64,000 nucleotides of DNA from Carposina sasakii (taxonomy: Eukaryota; Arthropoda; Insecta; Lepidoptera; Carposinidae), in the NCBI GenBank assembly GCA_014607495.2, contig CP053162.1:5092469-5156468 (forward strand). Reading direction: 5' to 3'. Below the pieces are notes generated by a model. It was not told the DNA's origin, did no database searches, and worked only from the letters and a program-made list of their open reading frames with translations. Positions 24,116 to 34,724 of this stretch are shown in pieces. A program made the position numbers and the translations under genes. Numbering within the stretch: the stretch's first letter is position 1; each line of letters begins with the position of its first letter.

Positions 24116-24817
24116 CTGTAAAGAATAAAAAATACAATGTAATAACTCAGAAAATAATAATTTAAAAAATCATATTTAACGATAAAAGCAGTCTATTTTG
24201 AAGCATACGTCGTCGTAAAATTTAACGTGAAAATTAAATTTTGCATCACATTAACAAATCACATTGTATACAAGTATTTTGAACATTGAGAATAGTATCA
24301 AACTTGTCATGCTAGAATAAGTCAGAGCCTGTTAATGCTAGACGAAAATACTTGGGTTATATTAAATAAATATATTACACTAATAACTCAAAGCTGCAGA
24401 TCGCAATATACACTCGATCGCGCAACTTGTACAGTATAAACCAAAACGAAGGTATAAAATGATTAGTAAATTACAGTCAGCTATTATAGGGCCAATTTGA
24501 GGATTTTAAGTTATCCAAGCATCACTCAAAACACTGAATACGACCATAGAAAAACATGTTTATTTTACTATTGGTTTAATTATAATTTATATAATATTTT
24601 AAAATCATGCTGTGGACACGTCTTAATCCAATTTTATGTAACGTAACATAAAAAAATGTTACATAAGTGTGACATAAAGGAACAAGTAAGCATGTTTTTC
24701 TACAAACTAACCTCAAATCACAGAACATAATTCACTCGATCGTTGCAGCTAATTAGCGACAGAATAGCACTATCATAATAGTTTCCTGACAATTAAAAAT
24801 AGTTTAAATTTACTTAC
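24116..24817 (-). other. Intron in the 5' leader of the transposase gene
   Basis: Donor CAAG|GTAAGT at 24818/24817; acceptor …ttattctttacAG at 24116, five bases before the start codon. This gives a 702-bp intron separating a non-coding first exon from the coding exon. Confidence 0.65.
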
Positions 24818-24960
24818 CTTGCGTATTTTTTCCAATTTACCAAAAAGAAACCAGATAAATGTTTTTTATCGACGCACACCATACACCCAACTTTTTTGCC
24901 GAGAACAAAATGGCTGCTGCCCTGTGATTGGTCGCCTGAGGTTCGGACAGTGACAGCAAA
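24818..24960 (-). promoter_or_regulatory. Promoter and first exon of the transposase gene
   Basis: Read on the minus strand: a CCAAT box (GACCAATCACAG, 24922-24933), then GCAGCCATTTTGTTC, a YY1-like GCCATTTT element at about 24906-24916, then a leader ending at the donor at 24818. The patch is GC-richer than its surroundings. The exact start site cannot be seen. Confidence 0.5.
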
Positions 24961-25412
24961 TGTTGCCAGTATTAAAGTTTAACAAAATACCTTTTTCGCG
25001 ACTAAATAATGCGTTACATAAATGAAATAACATCGATGAAGTAATTTTGAGACCAGTTTTATTTTTTATTTATAACTAAAATTAATGTGTCAAATGAATT
25101 TTCAAGGATTCTACACACATTTTACAGTGTTATTAGAGAGGATAGCCAATTTTGTTTGATAATAAATAAAATACTTTTAATGTTTTTTCAAGTTTAAAAT
25201 ATCAGTGCTGGAAGTTGGACACACGTTTTTTGTAGGAAGACCAGAAACATGCTTTAAAAATTTCGCAATATATAAAAAATGAAGTATCAACTACCAACAA
25301 TGACATTATAATACAATATAAAGAAAGGCTTCTTTGTAATGTTCAGTATTTTATTAATATTGCCATTACAGTTTTTTTGTAGAAATTAAGGAAAGATGAT
25401 GGACAAGATTTT

Positions 25413-25446
25413 TTTCTGAAATGAGCAATTATTTTGAAAATGACCC
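25413..25446 (-). repeat. Right terminal inverted repeat
   Basis: Exact inverted copy of 20807-20840, followed directly by the duplicated target ATAT (25447-25450). Confidence 0.93.
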
Positions 25447-25560
25447 ATATACATGTATATGTATGTAAAAATAGGTTGGAAATATAAAATTGAACCCTAC
25501 CACAGTATCATCTTTTAGTTATATTCTGTTTACACGTTTCTTCTATAATTATTTATTTAA

Positions 25561-25603
25561 ATATGATCTACTTTTACATGAGAGCAAATTTTATATTTAA
25601 CTA
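25561..25603. repeat. Right arm of the host hairpin element
   Basis: Inverted partner of 20764-20806. The hairpin's loop is now 25451-25560 (110 bp). Removing the transposon and one ATAT would restore a hairpin MITE of about 196 bp. Confidence 0.75.
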
Positions 25604-25770
25604 GCCTGGATGTCGCTTATTGCGTAGAAGGGGTATAAAAAATAGATAGTAGCCGATTCTCAGACCTGCTGAATATGCATATAAAATTTCATAAGAATCG
25701 GTCAAGCCGTTTCGGAGGAGTATGGTAACTAACACTGTGACACGAGAATTTTATATATAAGATTAATAGA
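25602..25770 (+). mobile_element. RTE-like tail, divergent copy
   Basis: Starts actagcctggatgtcgctta and ends 'atcggtcaagccgtttcggaggagtatgg…acacgagaattttatatataaga'. Same family layout as 6090-6395, abutting the hairpin arm. Confidence 0.6.
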
Positions 25771-26286
25771 ATTATAACCTATAGAAGTATAGTCCGAAGG
25801 CCGATTTTAGGAATTTTTATGGGTGCAAATTTGAACCAATTGCGGCTCTGTCATTCAGTGCTCAGCGGTCAGTGGCTACGTGTGTATGTCAACCTAAAGG
25901 ACTTACCATGACGAAATGTGCACTGAGATCCTGCCAAAACTATGCTCAAAAACATAAGAAAATAAATAACATCACATTTCACCGGTAAATATTTGATGTT
26001 TTTACGTAATTTCATTGATAAAACAATAAATACACAATCAAATTTTCATATTTTTTTATCTGTCATTGAAAACAAAATGTTGCCATAAGTGTGAAATTTT
26101 ACCCTATTTTTAAACATGCAGATTGTAGGTAAAAGTAGTTGGATCTACTTTGTCTTTGATTGATTGTGGAATTACCTGCAAGCTCTCTCACCGAATTATT
26201 TAAAACTATACATATTGTTACTATAATATTATGTTTAATTGAAATTAGATCTTTAAAATGGGCATCGTCCTTTCCTTTATTGAATG
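25771..26286. other. No gene seen
   Basis: AT-rich unique-looking sequence with no delimited element. Confidence 0.5.
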
Positions 26287-27079
26287 ACTAGTGGACGCCC
26301 GCGACTCCGTCCGCGTGGACTACAGAAAAAATAAAAAGTAGCCTATATGTTAAGTGTAAAAAGTAGCCTATATGTTATCGCGGTTGTCGTAAAAAATTAA
26401 TTCACGTTTGTCCCCTTCCCGTGGGAATTTCGGGAAATCCGTTCCCAGTGCTTCCTCGGGGTCCCAAATAAACATATATGCTCAACTTCAGATTCACATG
26501 TTTAACCGTTTTCGTAAAAAATAAATAATTCCCGTTGGTCTCCTTCCCGTGGGAATTTCGGGAAATCCGTTCTAGTGTTTCCTCGCAGTCCCTAATGAAC
26601 ATATATGCCCAATTTCAGCTTCATATGTATAGCGGTTTTCGTAAAAACTATGAATTCCCGTTTGTCCCCTTCCCGTGGGAATTTCGGGAAATCCGTTTTT
26701 AGTCCTCCCTCGCTGTCCCCAATGAACATATATGCCCGATTTCAGCTTCATATGTATAGCGGTTTTCGTAAAAACTATGAATTCCCGTTTGTCCCCTTCC
26801 CGTGGGAATTTCGGGAAATCCGTTTTTAGTCCTCCCTCGCTGTCCCCAATGAACATATATGCCCGATTTCAGCTTCATATGTATAGCGGTTTTCGTAAAA
26901 AATATAGAATTCCCGTTGGTCGCCTTCCCGTGGGAATATCGGGAAATTCTTATAGCCTATGTTCATCCAGGTCCAATAAGGATTCTAACGGTGAAAGAAT
27001 TTTTGAAATCGGTCCAGTAGTTTTTGAGCCTATTCATTACAACCAAACAAACAAAGTTTTCCTCTTTATAATATTAGTG
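26287..27079 (-). mobile_element. RTE-like element with tandem internal repeat
   Basis: One end is actagtggacgcccgcgact; the other is 'aacaaacaaagttttcctctttataatattagtg', the hallmark of a common lepidopteran RTE-like tail family. Between them lies the 127-bp tandem array. The frames at 26402-27082 on both strands arise from the array and are not genes. Confidence 0.7.
26403..26945. repeat. Tandem repeat, about 127-bp unit, 4-5 copies
   Basis: The landmark 'ccttcccgtgggaat' starts at 26414, 26542, 26668, 26795 and 26923 (spacings 128, 126, 127, 128). Each unit includes 'tttcgggaaatccgtt', 'aatgaacatatatgcc' and 'agcggttttcgtaaaaa'. Units 3 and 4 are almost identical. Confidence 0.9.
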
Positions 27080-28280
27080 TAGAAATAAAACCACGGAGAA
27101 TGGCCTCACAGCTTTGTTGACATAATGACAAATTATTCAGAGGGACAATTTTTAACAGAATATTGTATTTTTTTGTCACACTTTTGGACCAATGATGTGG
27201 AAAAGTCCGATCATCTCCTTTTAATATATTTAAATTTCACGATAATTCTACAAGAGTGTGCAAATCAGTATACTTCTCAGCATCAATAATAATTTTATCG
27301 ACTATTTCCCCACATCTAGGGAAAAAACATTTTTAAGGCAACATTAATTTTATGTCATGCATACGTCAAGTCGATATTTTATGCCTATTTTTTCGCCTTG
27401 CGTTTGGTTGGAACACACTTTCTATAGGTTATAATTCTATTATAAGATTATATTATAATCTACACAAATGGCGGTGTTCCCAAATCGGCATTCCCAAAGT
27501 GTTAGCTTTGAGCTGCTGGATGATAAAAGAAAATAATAATGTAAAATATTGTCTATTTATTCATGGGAGCACATTTTATGTTAATTATTACCAGAATATT
27601 ATAAATGTTAATATGTAGTGGGTGTTACTATTAAATGGACCTATTGTGCCTTAAATGTAAGGATTTAGATTATTGTTATGGGCATTCCTTGATGTTGCTT
27701 ACTGTATCTTACAGGGTAAGTTACGACGGCGAAAACTCTATAGAGAAGATTACTTGGACTTCCTTATAATGTTAGCTTGGTACGAGTACTTACGCTTCAA
27801 CTTTAATACCATTTTTTCCTTTTCTATATTTTAAACATTTTTATCTATAGGTAGATATTAACTCACGTAAGTGCAAGTTATTTCATCATCATACTCGTAT
27901 TCACTAGGGTCTTGTGTATTATATCAATTAATATAGGTATTATAATTGCGAAAGTAAGTTTGTTTAATAGTTTGTCACCTCACGCTTTATTTACTCAATC
28001 AATCTTATACTTAAACTTTATTGCATATAAATTAAAAATATACACATAAATTACACAGGTACAGGAGAAATGTACAATGGCGTGCTTTTCTCTTCAAGAG
28101 ATTTTTTCCAGCAGACAAAAAGAGGTGAAAGAATAGAACAGAAGTAAAGCAATCTTCTCGAAATTTTGCATAAATACTTACATTATTTATAGTCGAGAGT
28201 ACGGAAAAGGGCATATCCTGTAGTTCACGCGGAAACAGCGTTTAAAGTCACCGGCAACAGCTAGTAGGTAAACTATAATT
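27080..28280. other. No gene seen
   Basis: AT-rich. Frames at 27352-27618 and 28032-28214 lack recognisable domains. Confidence 0.5.
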
Positions 28281-28339
28281 TTACCATCGATGGGACAGCT
28301 GCGAATAAAGGTCTAGATATATGATTGAGATATTTAACA

Positions 28340-28535
28340 AAATGCGTCGACGTACCTCATCAATTCAATGGTCGACATATATTCAATTTTGTCATATCTA
28401 CTATCTGGTACATAACGGTACCTAAATTTCCTATTTGCGCCAATTTGTTAAAATTGCGTCGACGTACTTAGGAGGTACCTCCTCAATTCAACTGTCGGGA
28501 TTTATTCGATTTTGTACTTCTATCCCGTACAAAGT
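28340..28535. repeat. Diverged direct duplication around GCGTCGACGTAC
   Basis: Two related segments of about 75 bp (from about 28338 and about 28448) share 'gcgtcgacgtac', 'tcaattcaa', 'gtcg' and 'ttattcgattttgt' in the same order. Confidence 0.55.
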
Positions 28536-28856
28536 CGTTTCCACGAGGCAGGCTGTACCAGATATTCAAAATAGGGGGTTAGAGTGGGCGTGGGTCTCAA
28601 TGAGCGGCACTCTCTACGAGTAGCACGAGTACGAGTATCAACAATTTTGTTACACCGAACATGCTTTCACTTTGTTTGCATTGTGATGTTAATAATACAT
28701 ATTTTATTTACTTTTTAGATTACATTCAAAAGCGCAATAATGAAAAGTAAACAGTACTTATTTTATTTTAAAACACGAAAAAACCTTTTTTCGGTCTGAA
28801 ATAAATAAATTTTATTTTTATTTTATTTTTTTATTTAGAATGAGATAGCAGGGTCA

Positions 28857-29159
28857 GGGAGTCTACTCTAAAATGCCGCTTTCGAATCTTTCGTTGCGAC
28901 CGAAGCCCGACCGAATCGAAGCCTTTGACCCTACTACGAAATTGCTTATGATGTTCACAACTCATTGGGAACCATAGAGAATAATCACATTGACTAATAT
29001 TATAAGCTTTCTATTATCCATCCTTATACCTGTCAAATAGAGTTCGATCGGACCGAATGAAAAAACGGCGTGACTGATCCGATCGAAGGAAGTTCGTAGT
29101 AGGAAACACCTCGATATTCGGCCGATACTTCGTTTATCGTCACTTTAGAGTAGACCCCC
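28857..29159. mobile_element. MITE with GGGRGTCTACTCTAAA termini (about 303 bp)
   Basis: Left gggagtctactctaaaatg and right (reverse complement) gggggtctactctaaagtg are inverted repeats with two mismatches. The interior carries several GATCGAA/TTCG-rich blocks on both sides. No target duplication could be assigned. Confidence 0.65.
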
Positions 29160-29189
29160 AGATATAAAAGATCAGAGACATACGAGTAT

Positions 29190-29305
29190 TGTTAGCTGAT
29201 CACCTGAGAGAGCGACCCTAAATTCCTCGATAAGCACGGCTGAAGATGCAACTAATGTACATATATTCCAGTGAAACCCCGCATCAGCACGGGCTATCGT
29301 GTTTT
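29190..29305 (-). repeat. Family D copy 3, partial
   Basis: ttgttagctgatcacctgag … catatattccagtgaaaccccgcatcagcac matches the family D head on the minus strand. Confidence 0.5.
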
Positions 29306-29839
29306 TCTGTATATAATTTAGATAAACACATTTAACACGTTCGCAGCCAGCTGATAATCTTAGCATTCAACGTCTGTTCATTGCCTAGTGCCAAAACATA
29401 CATATTCATACATATAGTAACGCCCATTATCGCCCATAGAAGTTGGGGAGAAGTGTGCAAATTAGTGCCAAAAACGTCGACAAATAAGCGTCGGCGATAC
29501 CTCAAAAAAACCAAGGAAACGCACATACCTACGTAGTTGGCGACAGCGAATGTGTTAAACTTGTTTCATTCCCTGAGATCGATATGCAATATTTACTGTA
29601 AGGGTAAAGAACACACGAGTGATCATCAGGCGCGAGTTCTCCCGGGTTTAATATACAGAGTACGGATTAAGAGATTGGCTGTTATTGCTCCATGTTTGTT
29701 TTGTCGCAATATCTTAGCATTATTGTTCGGTTAAATTTAATTTGTTCAGTTTCATATACACAGTCGCATTGCTAATAACGAATACATGATTTCATTATAA
29801 GGCACGTTTACAATAAAATACTACACTTATGACAATTAT

Positions 29840-30025
29840 TTTCTCCTTCTTCAGCCTATTACAATCCACTGCTGGACGTAGGCCACAAGGCTACTGCCAT
29901 TAGTATTTTGCCCATAGTCACCGCCCACGCTAGGCCGGCGGCGGGTTGGTAACCGCAGTCTGATTTTTGGACTATATGTTGTCAGCACTGTAGAGGCGCT
30001 ATTGCCCACCTCCCGGAAACAATTA
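29840..30025 (-). mobile_element. SINE with RTE-type tail, partial copy
   Basis: Minus-strand copy of the family complete at 42640-42894: agcctattacaatccactgc … 'ggcggcgggttggtaaccgc' … 'gcgctattgcccacctcccgg'. Truncated at its 5' end. Confidence 0.7.
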
Positions 30026-30611
30026 TATTACACTTATACATATTATTTGTGACATGATAAGCTGCTCGCATTGTGCACCTGAAAAGAGATTTATGGTATA
30101 AGACATAGAAAAATTATCAAACGACAGTGTTAACTAATTTAATACATAATAATCTAATAATAGCCGTTATTCTTTAAATTTTCCAACTATATTTATGCTA
30201 TGGATGGCGAATGTCGTGACTTGTATATTAGGTATCGTATCGTTTTGGGGGCAAAGTCTTATATTATATTTATGGATTTGTAGATGATATCTAATAACCT
30301 GTATACTCGTATATACTACTGTATACTACTCTCCATTGACGCTGTTCTCATTATTATATTGCCTCAATGGGGTAGTTTCCTATGGTTGAATCATAATAAC
30401 ATCTTATTCTTATCAGAATAAATAGACAAAATCATACCTATCTAAAAAATTACAATTTGATTATGTGTCCAAATGAGGTAGTAATAAGCCTTCAAAGTTA
30501 AGTGGGCAAGTCCATTTTTCAAATGTGAAATTACTTGAAAATTACAACATCACATGTCTACCTGCATCATTTACAGCAGCTTTTGTTTTGTGACCATATT
30601 TATAAATGTAA
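30026..30611. other. No gene seen
   Basis: AT-rich with no delimited element. Confidence 0.5.
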
Positions 30612-31349
30612 TATATAATATTATAAAGAGGAAAACTTTGTTTGTTTGGTTGTAGCTGTAGAACAAAAATTCTTTCACCGTTCTTTTACGCGCATACGGA
30701 AGGCGACCAACGGGAATCATATTTTTTACGAAAACCGCTCGTGGTAGCATTGGGGACGCGAGGGAGGACTAAAACGGATTTCCCAAATTCCCACGGGAAG
30801 GGGACAAACGGGAATATAATTTTTACGGAGCGTTTTTTGGCAAGTCTAAAATTGGGAAGGGGACCAACGGGAATTAATTATTTTTTACGATTTTAAAATC
30901 ATATATATTTATTTGGGACCCCGAGGAAGCACTGAGAACGGATATACGGGAAGGGGACAAACGGGAATCATAATTTTTACCGCTATACATATGAAGCTGA
31001 AATTGTTTCATTAGGGACAAGCTAGCGAAGTTCCCACGGGAAGGGGACCAACGGGAATTTTATTTTTACGAAAACGGTTTCGCAAATATATATTTATTTG
31101 GGACCCCGAGGAAGCACTGAGAACGGATTTCCCGATGAAGGGGACAAACGGGAATCTTTCGATATACTTACAAATAAAAAATCGAGGAAGCACTGTAAAC
31201 GGGAAGGGGACCCGGGAATTAATTATTTTTTACAATTCCATATGAATCTGAAGTTGGGCTATATATTTATTTGGGGACTGGGAAGGGAACCAACGGGCGT
31301 CTCGATATAGTCATTAAATACCGAAGCGAAGCGAGGGCGGGCCACTAGT
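30612..31349 (+). mobile_element. RTE-like element, rearranged copy
   Basis: Starts atataatattataaagagga and ends 'gcgagggcgggccactagta'. Contains six or more shortened versions of the 127-bp unit (cgggaaggggacaaacggga and 'accccgaggaagcactg' recur). Opposite orientation to 26287-27079. Confidence 0.65.
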
Positions 31350-31835
31350 ATATAATACTTAGAACAAAAGTCCTTTGTCACGTTTTTTGACTTTGATAAA
31401 AGTACATGTTTCTTTTTGTTTTAAAAATAATAATAACATATTTCTCGACATTAAATATACTTTCCTTTGTCACCTTTGATAAAAGTACTTAAAAATAATA
31501 ATAACATATTTACCTATGCTACTAGGGTTTCTGTGGGGGAGGCCTATGTCCAGCAGTGGACTGCAATAGGCGAAAGAAGAAGAAGAACTAGGGTTCTAAT
31601 ATATCGCTTTGGATATTGCAGAGTACCTACCTACGTACTAAAGGTTGAGCCATATCCTGCCAGCTTTTAATACTACCTGTTGGGAGAATATCTCTAGAAA
31701 CGTTATAAACTTGGCTTAGGACACGCTTTTTTGATTAAACAACATAGTGTCCCAATCTTATAAGTACAGTATTTACTGGGATCGGACTTTTAATAACCAC
31801 ATTTACCTTGCAATACAAAACTGCAGTTATATCTA
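31350..31835. repeat. Short duplications and RTE tail scrap
   Basis: cctttgtcac…gataaaagtact… and 'aaaaataataataacatattt' occur twice (about 31371-31445 and 31462-31512). Bases 31530-31590 are 'ggaggcctatgtccagcagtggactgcaatagg' with an (aga)n-like end. Frame 31467-31670 reads G-E-A-Y-V-Q-Q-W-T from the LINE tail. Confidence 0.55.
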
Positions 31836-31924
31836 GCAATAAAGGGTTGAGTAAAAATTATCGAACCCATCATGACTGTTACGGCGATAAACAAAACGCA
31901 GATCAAAAAACTGTCTTCGAACTA

Positions 31925-32045
31925 AACGCATCGGAATCATCCAATGAAGAGAGTTGGCGCGATGGAGTTTGACAACGCAACCAATCACACGCCGCGCAGC
32001 ATTCGACGCGCGACATTTCGACCAATCGGAGCGCGTCAAATATAG
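31925..32045. promoter_or_regulatory. GC-rich patch with three CCAAT motifs
   Basis: CCAAT occurs at about 31938, 31980 and 32020 on the plus strand, interspersed with CpG-rich runs (cacgccgcgcagcattcgac, 'cggagcgcgtc'). The overlapping minus-strand frame (31833-32120) has no known domain. It could be a promoter or part of an unrecognised TE. Confidence 0.3.
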
Positions 32046-32324
32046 AATATAGAAAATTTTACCTCCAATTTTAATTGCTAATTTTTTGTCGTACCTATTG
32101 AATTTTTTATGTAAAAGCACAGTATTTTATTAAATGTACAATAATTAACGGAAATCTGCATATTTTTTCATCGTCATCAACCTCATCGAGTTACACGCGA
32201 CTACATTTGCTGCAATAAAAAAAGCTTACTTAATTCTATAGAGAAATCACTTTTAACTCTATCTCTGTCAAGCACTTGTACTATATTATTTATTGTACTC
32301 GTAAACATAAAATCTGTTCTGTGC

Positions 32325-32550
32325 TGATGCTGGGGTCCTGTACTGATGCGGGGTTCACTAGAATACATCAGCTGCATCTCCTTCTGTGTATGTCGTAAGA
32401 GTCGACTAGGGAGTTCGGGAAATCTCTCAGGCAATAAGCTAGGAACTTGTCACAAATCATTTACATCTATGCCCGCTATCCTAAACGTAGCGGGATCTCC
32501 ATTGTGATCTTGCAGTTCTGGGCGCCCTATTTCGAAAACATAGTGTGTAC
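32325..32550 (+). repeat. Family D copy 4, near full length
   Basis: Best-preserved copy: gtgctgatgctggggtcctg, 'catcagctgcatctcc', 'gtcgtaagagtcgacta', 'gcaataagctaggaacttgtcac', 'cgctatcctaaacgtagcgggatctcc' and 'tttcgaaaacatagtgtgtac'. Confidence 0.65.
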
Positions 32551-33780
32551 ATGTTTGTATGTACCTATAGATAATATCACACAGTGCAGTTAAACATCAA
32601 CACATACATAATCGAACATATCTCTTGAGTTTATTTTTGTAGAAAAATCTGCTCCTAAGCAAAGCCACCTCCTGTCTACTACTCTTCTATGGTGGAAAGC
32701 TTTGGAATAGAGAACGAGTAAGTATGCCATCTTCGTGAAATCAGTCCCTAAGGTCCCTGTCCCCAGCAACAAATGACACTAAATCACAAATTGTTCTCCT
32801 AAACGGTGAGGTCAAAGAATGGACCCTCGAACAATCTTCCAATTGTAAGGTGTGGATCTAATTTAATATAGACGAGGTGTAATACGATTAAGTATTTATA
32901 GAATTACAATGGTTTTGGTCGGGCCTATTAGATGAATAGGTATAGGTTGGAAACAGTGGGAGTAATTTGAAAGTTGTGGTTAGAGCGACTCCATGTGTAA
33001 GATCCTATTTCTGTTTGGATAAATAGAACGAAATACTTCACTGAATGTTTTTGTTTTACCAATTTTGTACCTATGCGATGTGCTACATGAAGATAAGTAT
33101 AGATCCAACATACATTCTTTGAATTACTATTTACTGGACAGTATAGAGTGTATGAAGAATAATTATAATGAAATGGCCCGCAACTTGTCCGTCTACGTGG
33201 ACTACAGAATCTCTTCGTCCTTCTTCGTATTTACTCCTAACTTTGTCTTCAAAATTTCAAAAAGATTGGTTGTGTAGTAAATAATGTGTTAAGAGGTACT
33301 TTCACATTAATTATTTGGGATGGTTAAATGAATAATTCAACAACATTAATTAATTTAAAAATTATAGCAACATTTATTTCATAAACATAACTTACATCAT
33401 AATTGAATGTCCTCATAATTTCCCATGATTGTAATTAAATTTTCTGCATTGATTAATGATTCGCATTTGTTTTCCGAATCGTTTTACGAATTAAAAATAA
33501 ATTATAGCACGAGCATGCTTTTATTGATGTTAAAATAGCTCTTATATGTATAGCGTCGCTTTTGAAAATTATTTTAAAAAATACCAAATTTACTGAATAC
33601 ACTCAAATAAGGAATATTGAATGCGGCTTTAGCCGTGGGTAGGTACTACTTAAAAATACTCCGAAAATGGGTTCACGGGTAGAAGTCATTATACAGCGAT
33701 GGTGCGCAACTCTACTATACTAAACGAATTATTCCACTCTCGATTCTCTAGTGTCCAATGACCACCCGCATACCTACATA
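32551..33780. other. No gene seen
   Basis: Frames at 32590-32772 (-) and 33065-33277 (+) lack recognisable domains. Confidence 0.5.
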
Positions 33781-33908
33781 CATACCAACATTACAGGGTG
33801 TAACAAAAGAGGTATGTTAAGCGAAATGCTACAAAAATAGCCCTTTGTAAGGAATCTTATCCATAAAATATGAGACACGAATTCACATGTTTATTTTTCA
33901 AGATTGTA

Positions 33909-34724
33909 TATATGTCGTGGCCATATTGTAAAATTGATCATTTCATGAAATGGTCGAGCATTTCATGAATTGGTCGCATTTCATAACCAGATCGTTAAAT
34001 CGTCTACATTTCACGATTTTGTCATCCACGTTTGGCCAAATCGTATTAACAGGATGTCCATAAAATCCGAATGTGGTAAGAGCTTATATAAATAATATAT
34101 ACCGTACACCATATATAAGTATACCATAAGGTATGATGGTATGATTTTTTTTGCTATTATTTATGTGATATTTTCACAATATAATATTTAAAAACATAAA
34201 AGACTTTACAAAAGCGATTCGCATCTGGCACATCGCCGGATGCTGCCTGGGCACGCTCGCTCCGCTCGTGCGTCATTTGTCATAGTCTAACCTAACCTAA
34301 CCTATCGTAATCTAAGGTTTTTGTTTTACAATATTATTATAAACCACCATTAAGTCTAATATACATTATACAATATAACACACTATCCGTGAATTTCTTC
34401 TGCATAGTCACCCTACTCTCTTTAATTTGTTTTATAACCTAAAAAGAAAAATCCGCCATCTTCACACATAAATAAAACGCGCGCAGCGCCTCTACCGGTG
34501 ATTCATGTAACTATTTTACGATGTGATCAATAATCTTGACCACTTCATGAAATGATCGGGCGTTTAGTTGCCCATATCGAGAAACGATTTTTATCATCGA
34601 TCTGCCCAAACCATATCATGATGTGGCCAATAGACAGTTGAACTTTTCATGAAATGCGACCATTTCATGAAATGCTCGACCATTTCATGAAATGATCAAT
34701 TCTACGATATGGCCACGACATATA
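33909..34724. mobile_element. 816-bp MITE with TTTCATGAAA-rich inverted ends
   Basis: Terminal arms of about 75 bp (tatatgtcgtggccatat…) match in inverse with about four differences and contain repeated TTTCATGAAA palindromes. The centre holds a CG-rich block (gcacgctcgctccgctcgtg, 34250-34272) and 'cctaacctaacct' (34289-34303). It sits inside another repeat that begins 'tacagggtgtaacaaaagagg' near 33796. No ORF. Confidence 0.8.

Larger units (their letters stand above)
20807..25446 (-). mobile_element. Complete 4.64-kb cut-and-paste DNA transposon, DDE-type, Sola-like (tentative)
   Basis: Seen: 34-bp perfect terminal inverted repeats (20807-20840 and 25413-25446) beginning GGGTCATTTTCAAAATAATT, and a 4-bp direct duplication ATAT on both sides (20803-20806, 25447-25450). 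Inside is one minus-strand gene with promoter-like region, 5' exon, intron and a roughly 795-codon coding region broken by two frame shifts. Known: 4-bp duplications are characteristic of Sola elements. The S-D-G-x-x-S-Q-Y and H-G-K-G-x-x-D-G-V-G-G blocks occur in a large family of 'uncharacterised' animal proteins. Inference: those proteins are the transposase of this element type. Perfect repeats and few coding lesions imply recent activity. Confidence 0.88.

Noticed and set aside
26402..27082. Overlapping 66-116 aa frames on both strands
   Set aside because: They are translations of the 127-bp tandem unit; near-identical frames recur unit by unit on both strands.
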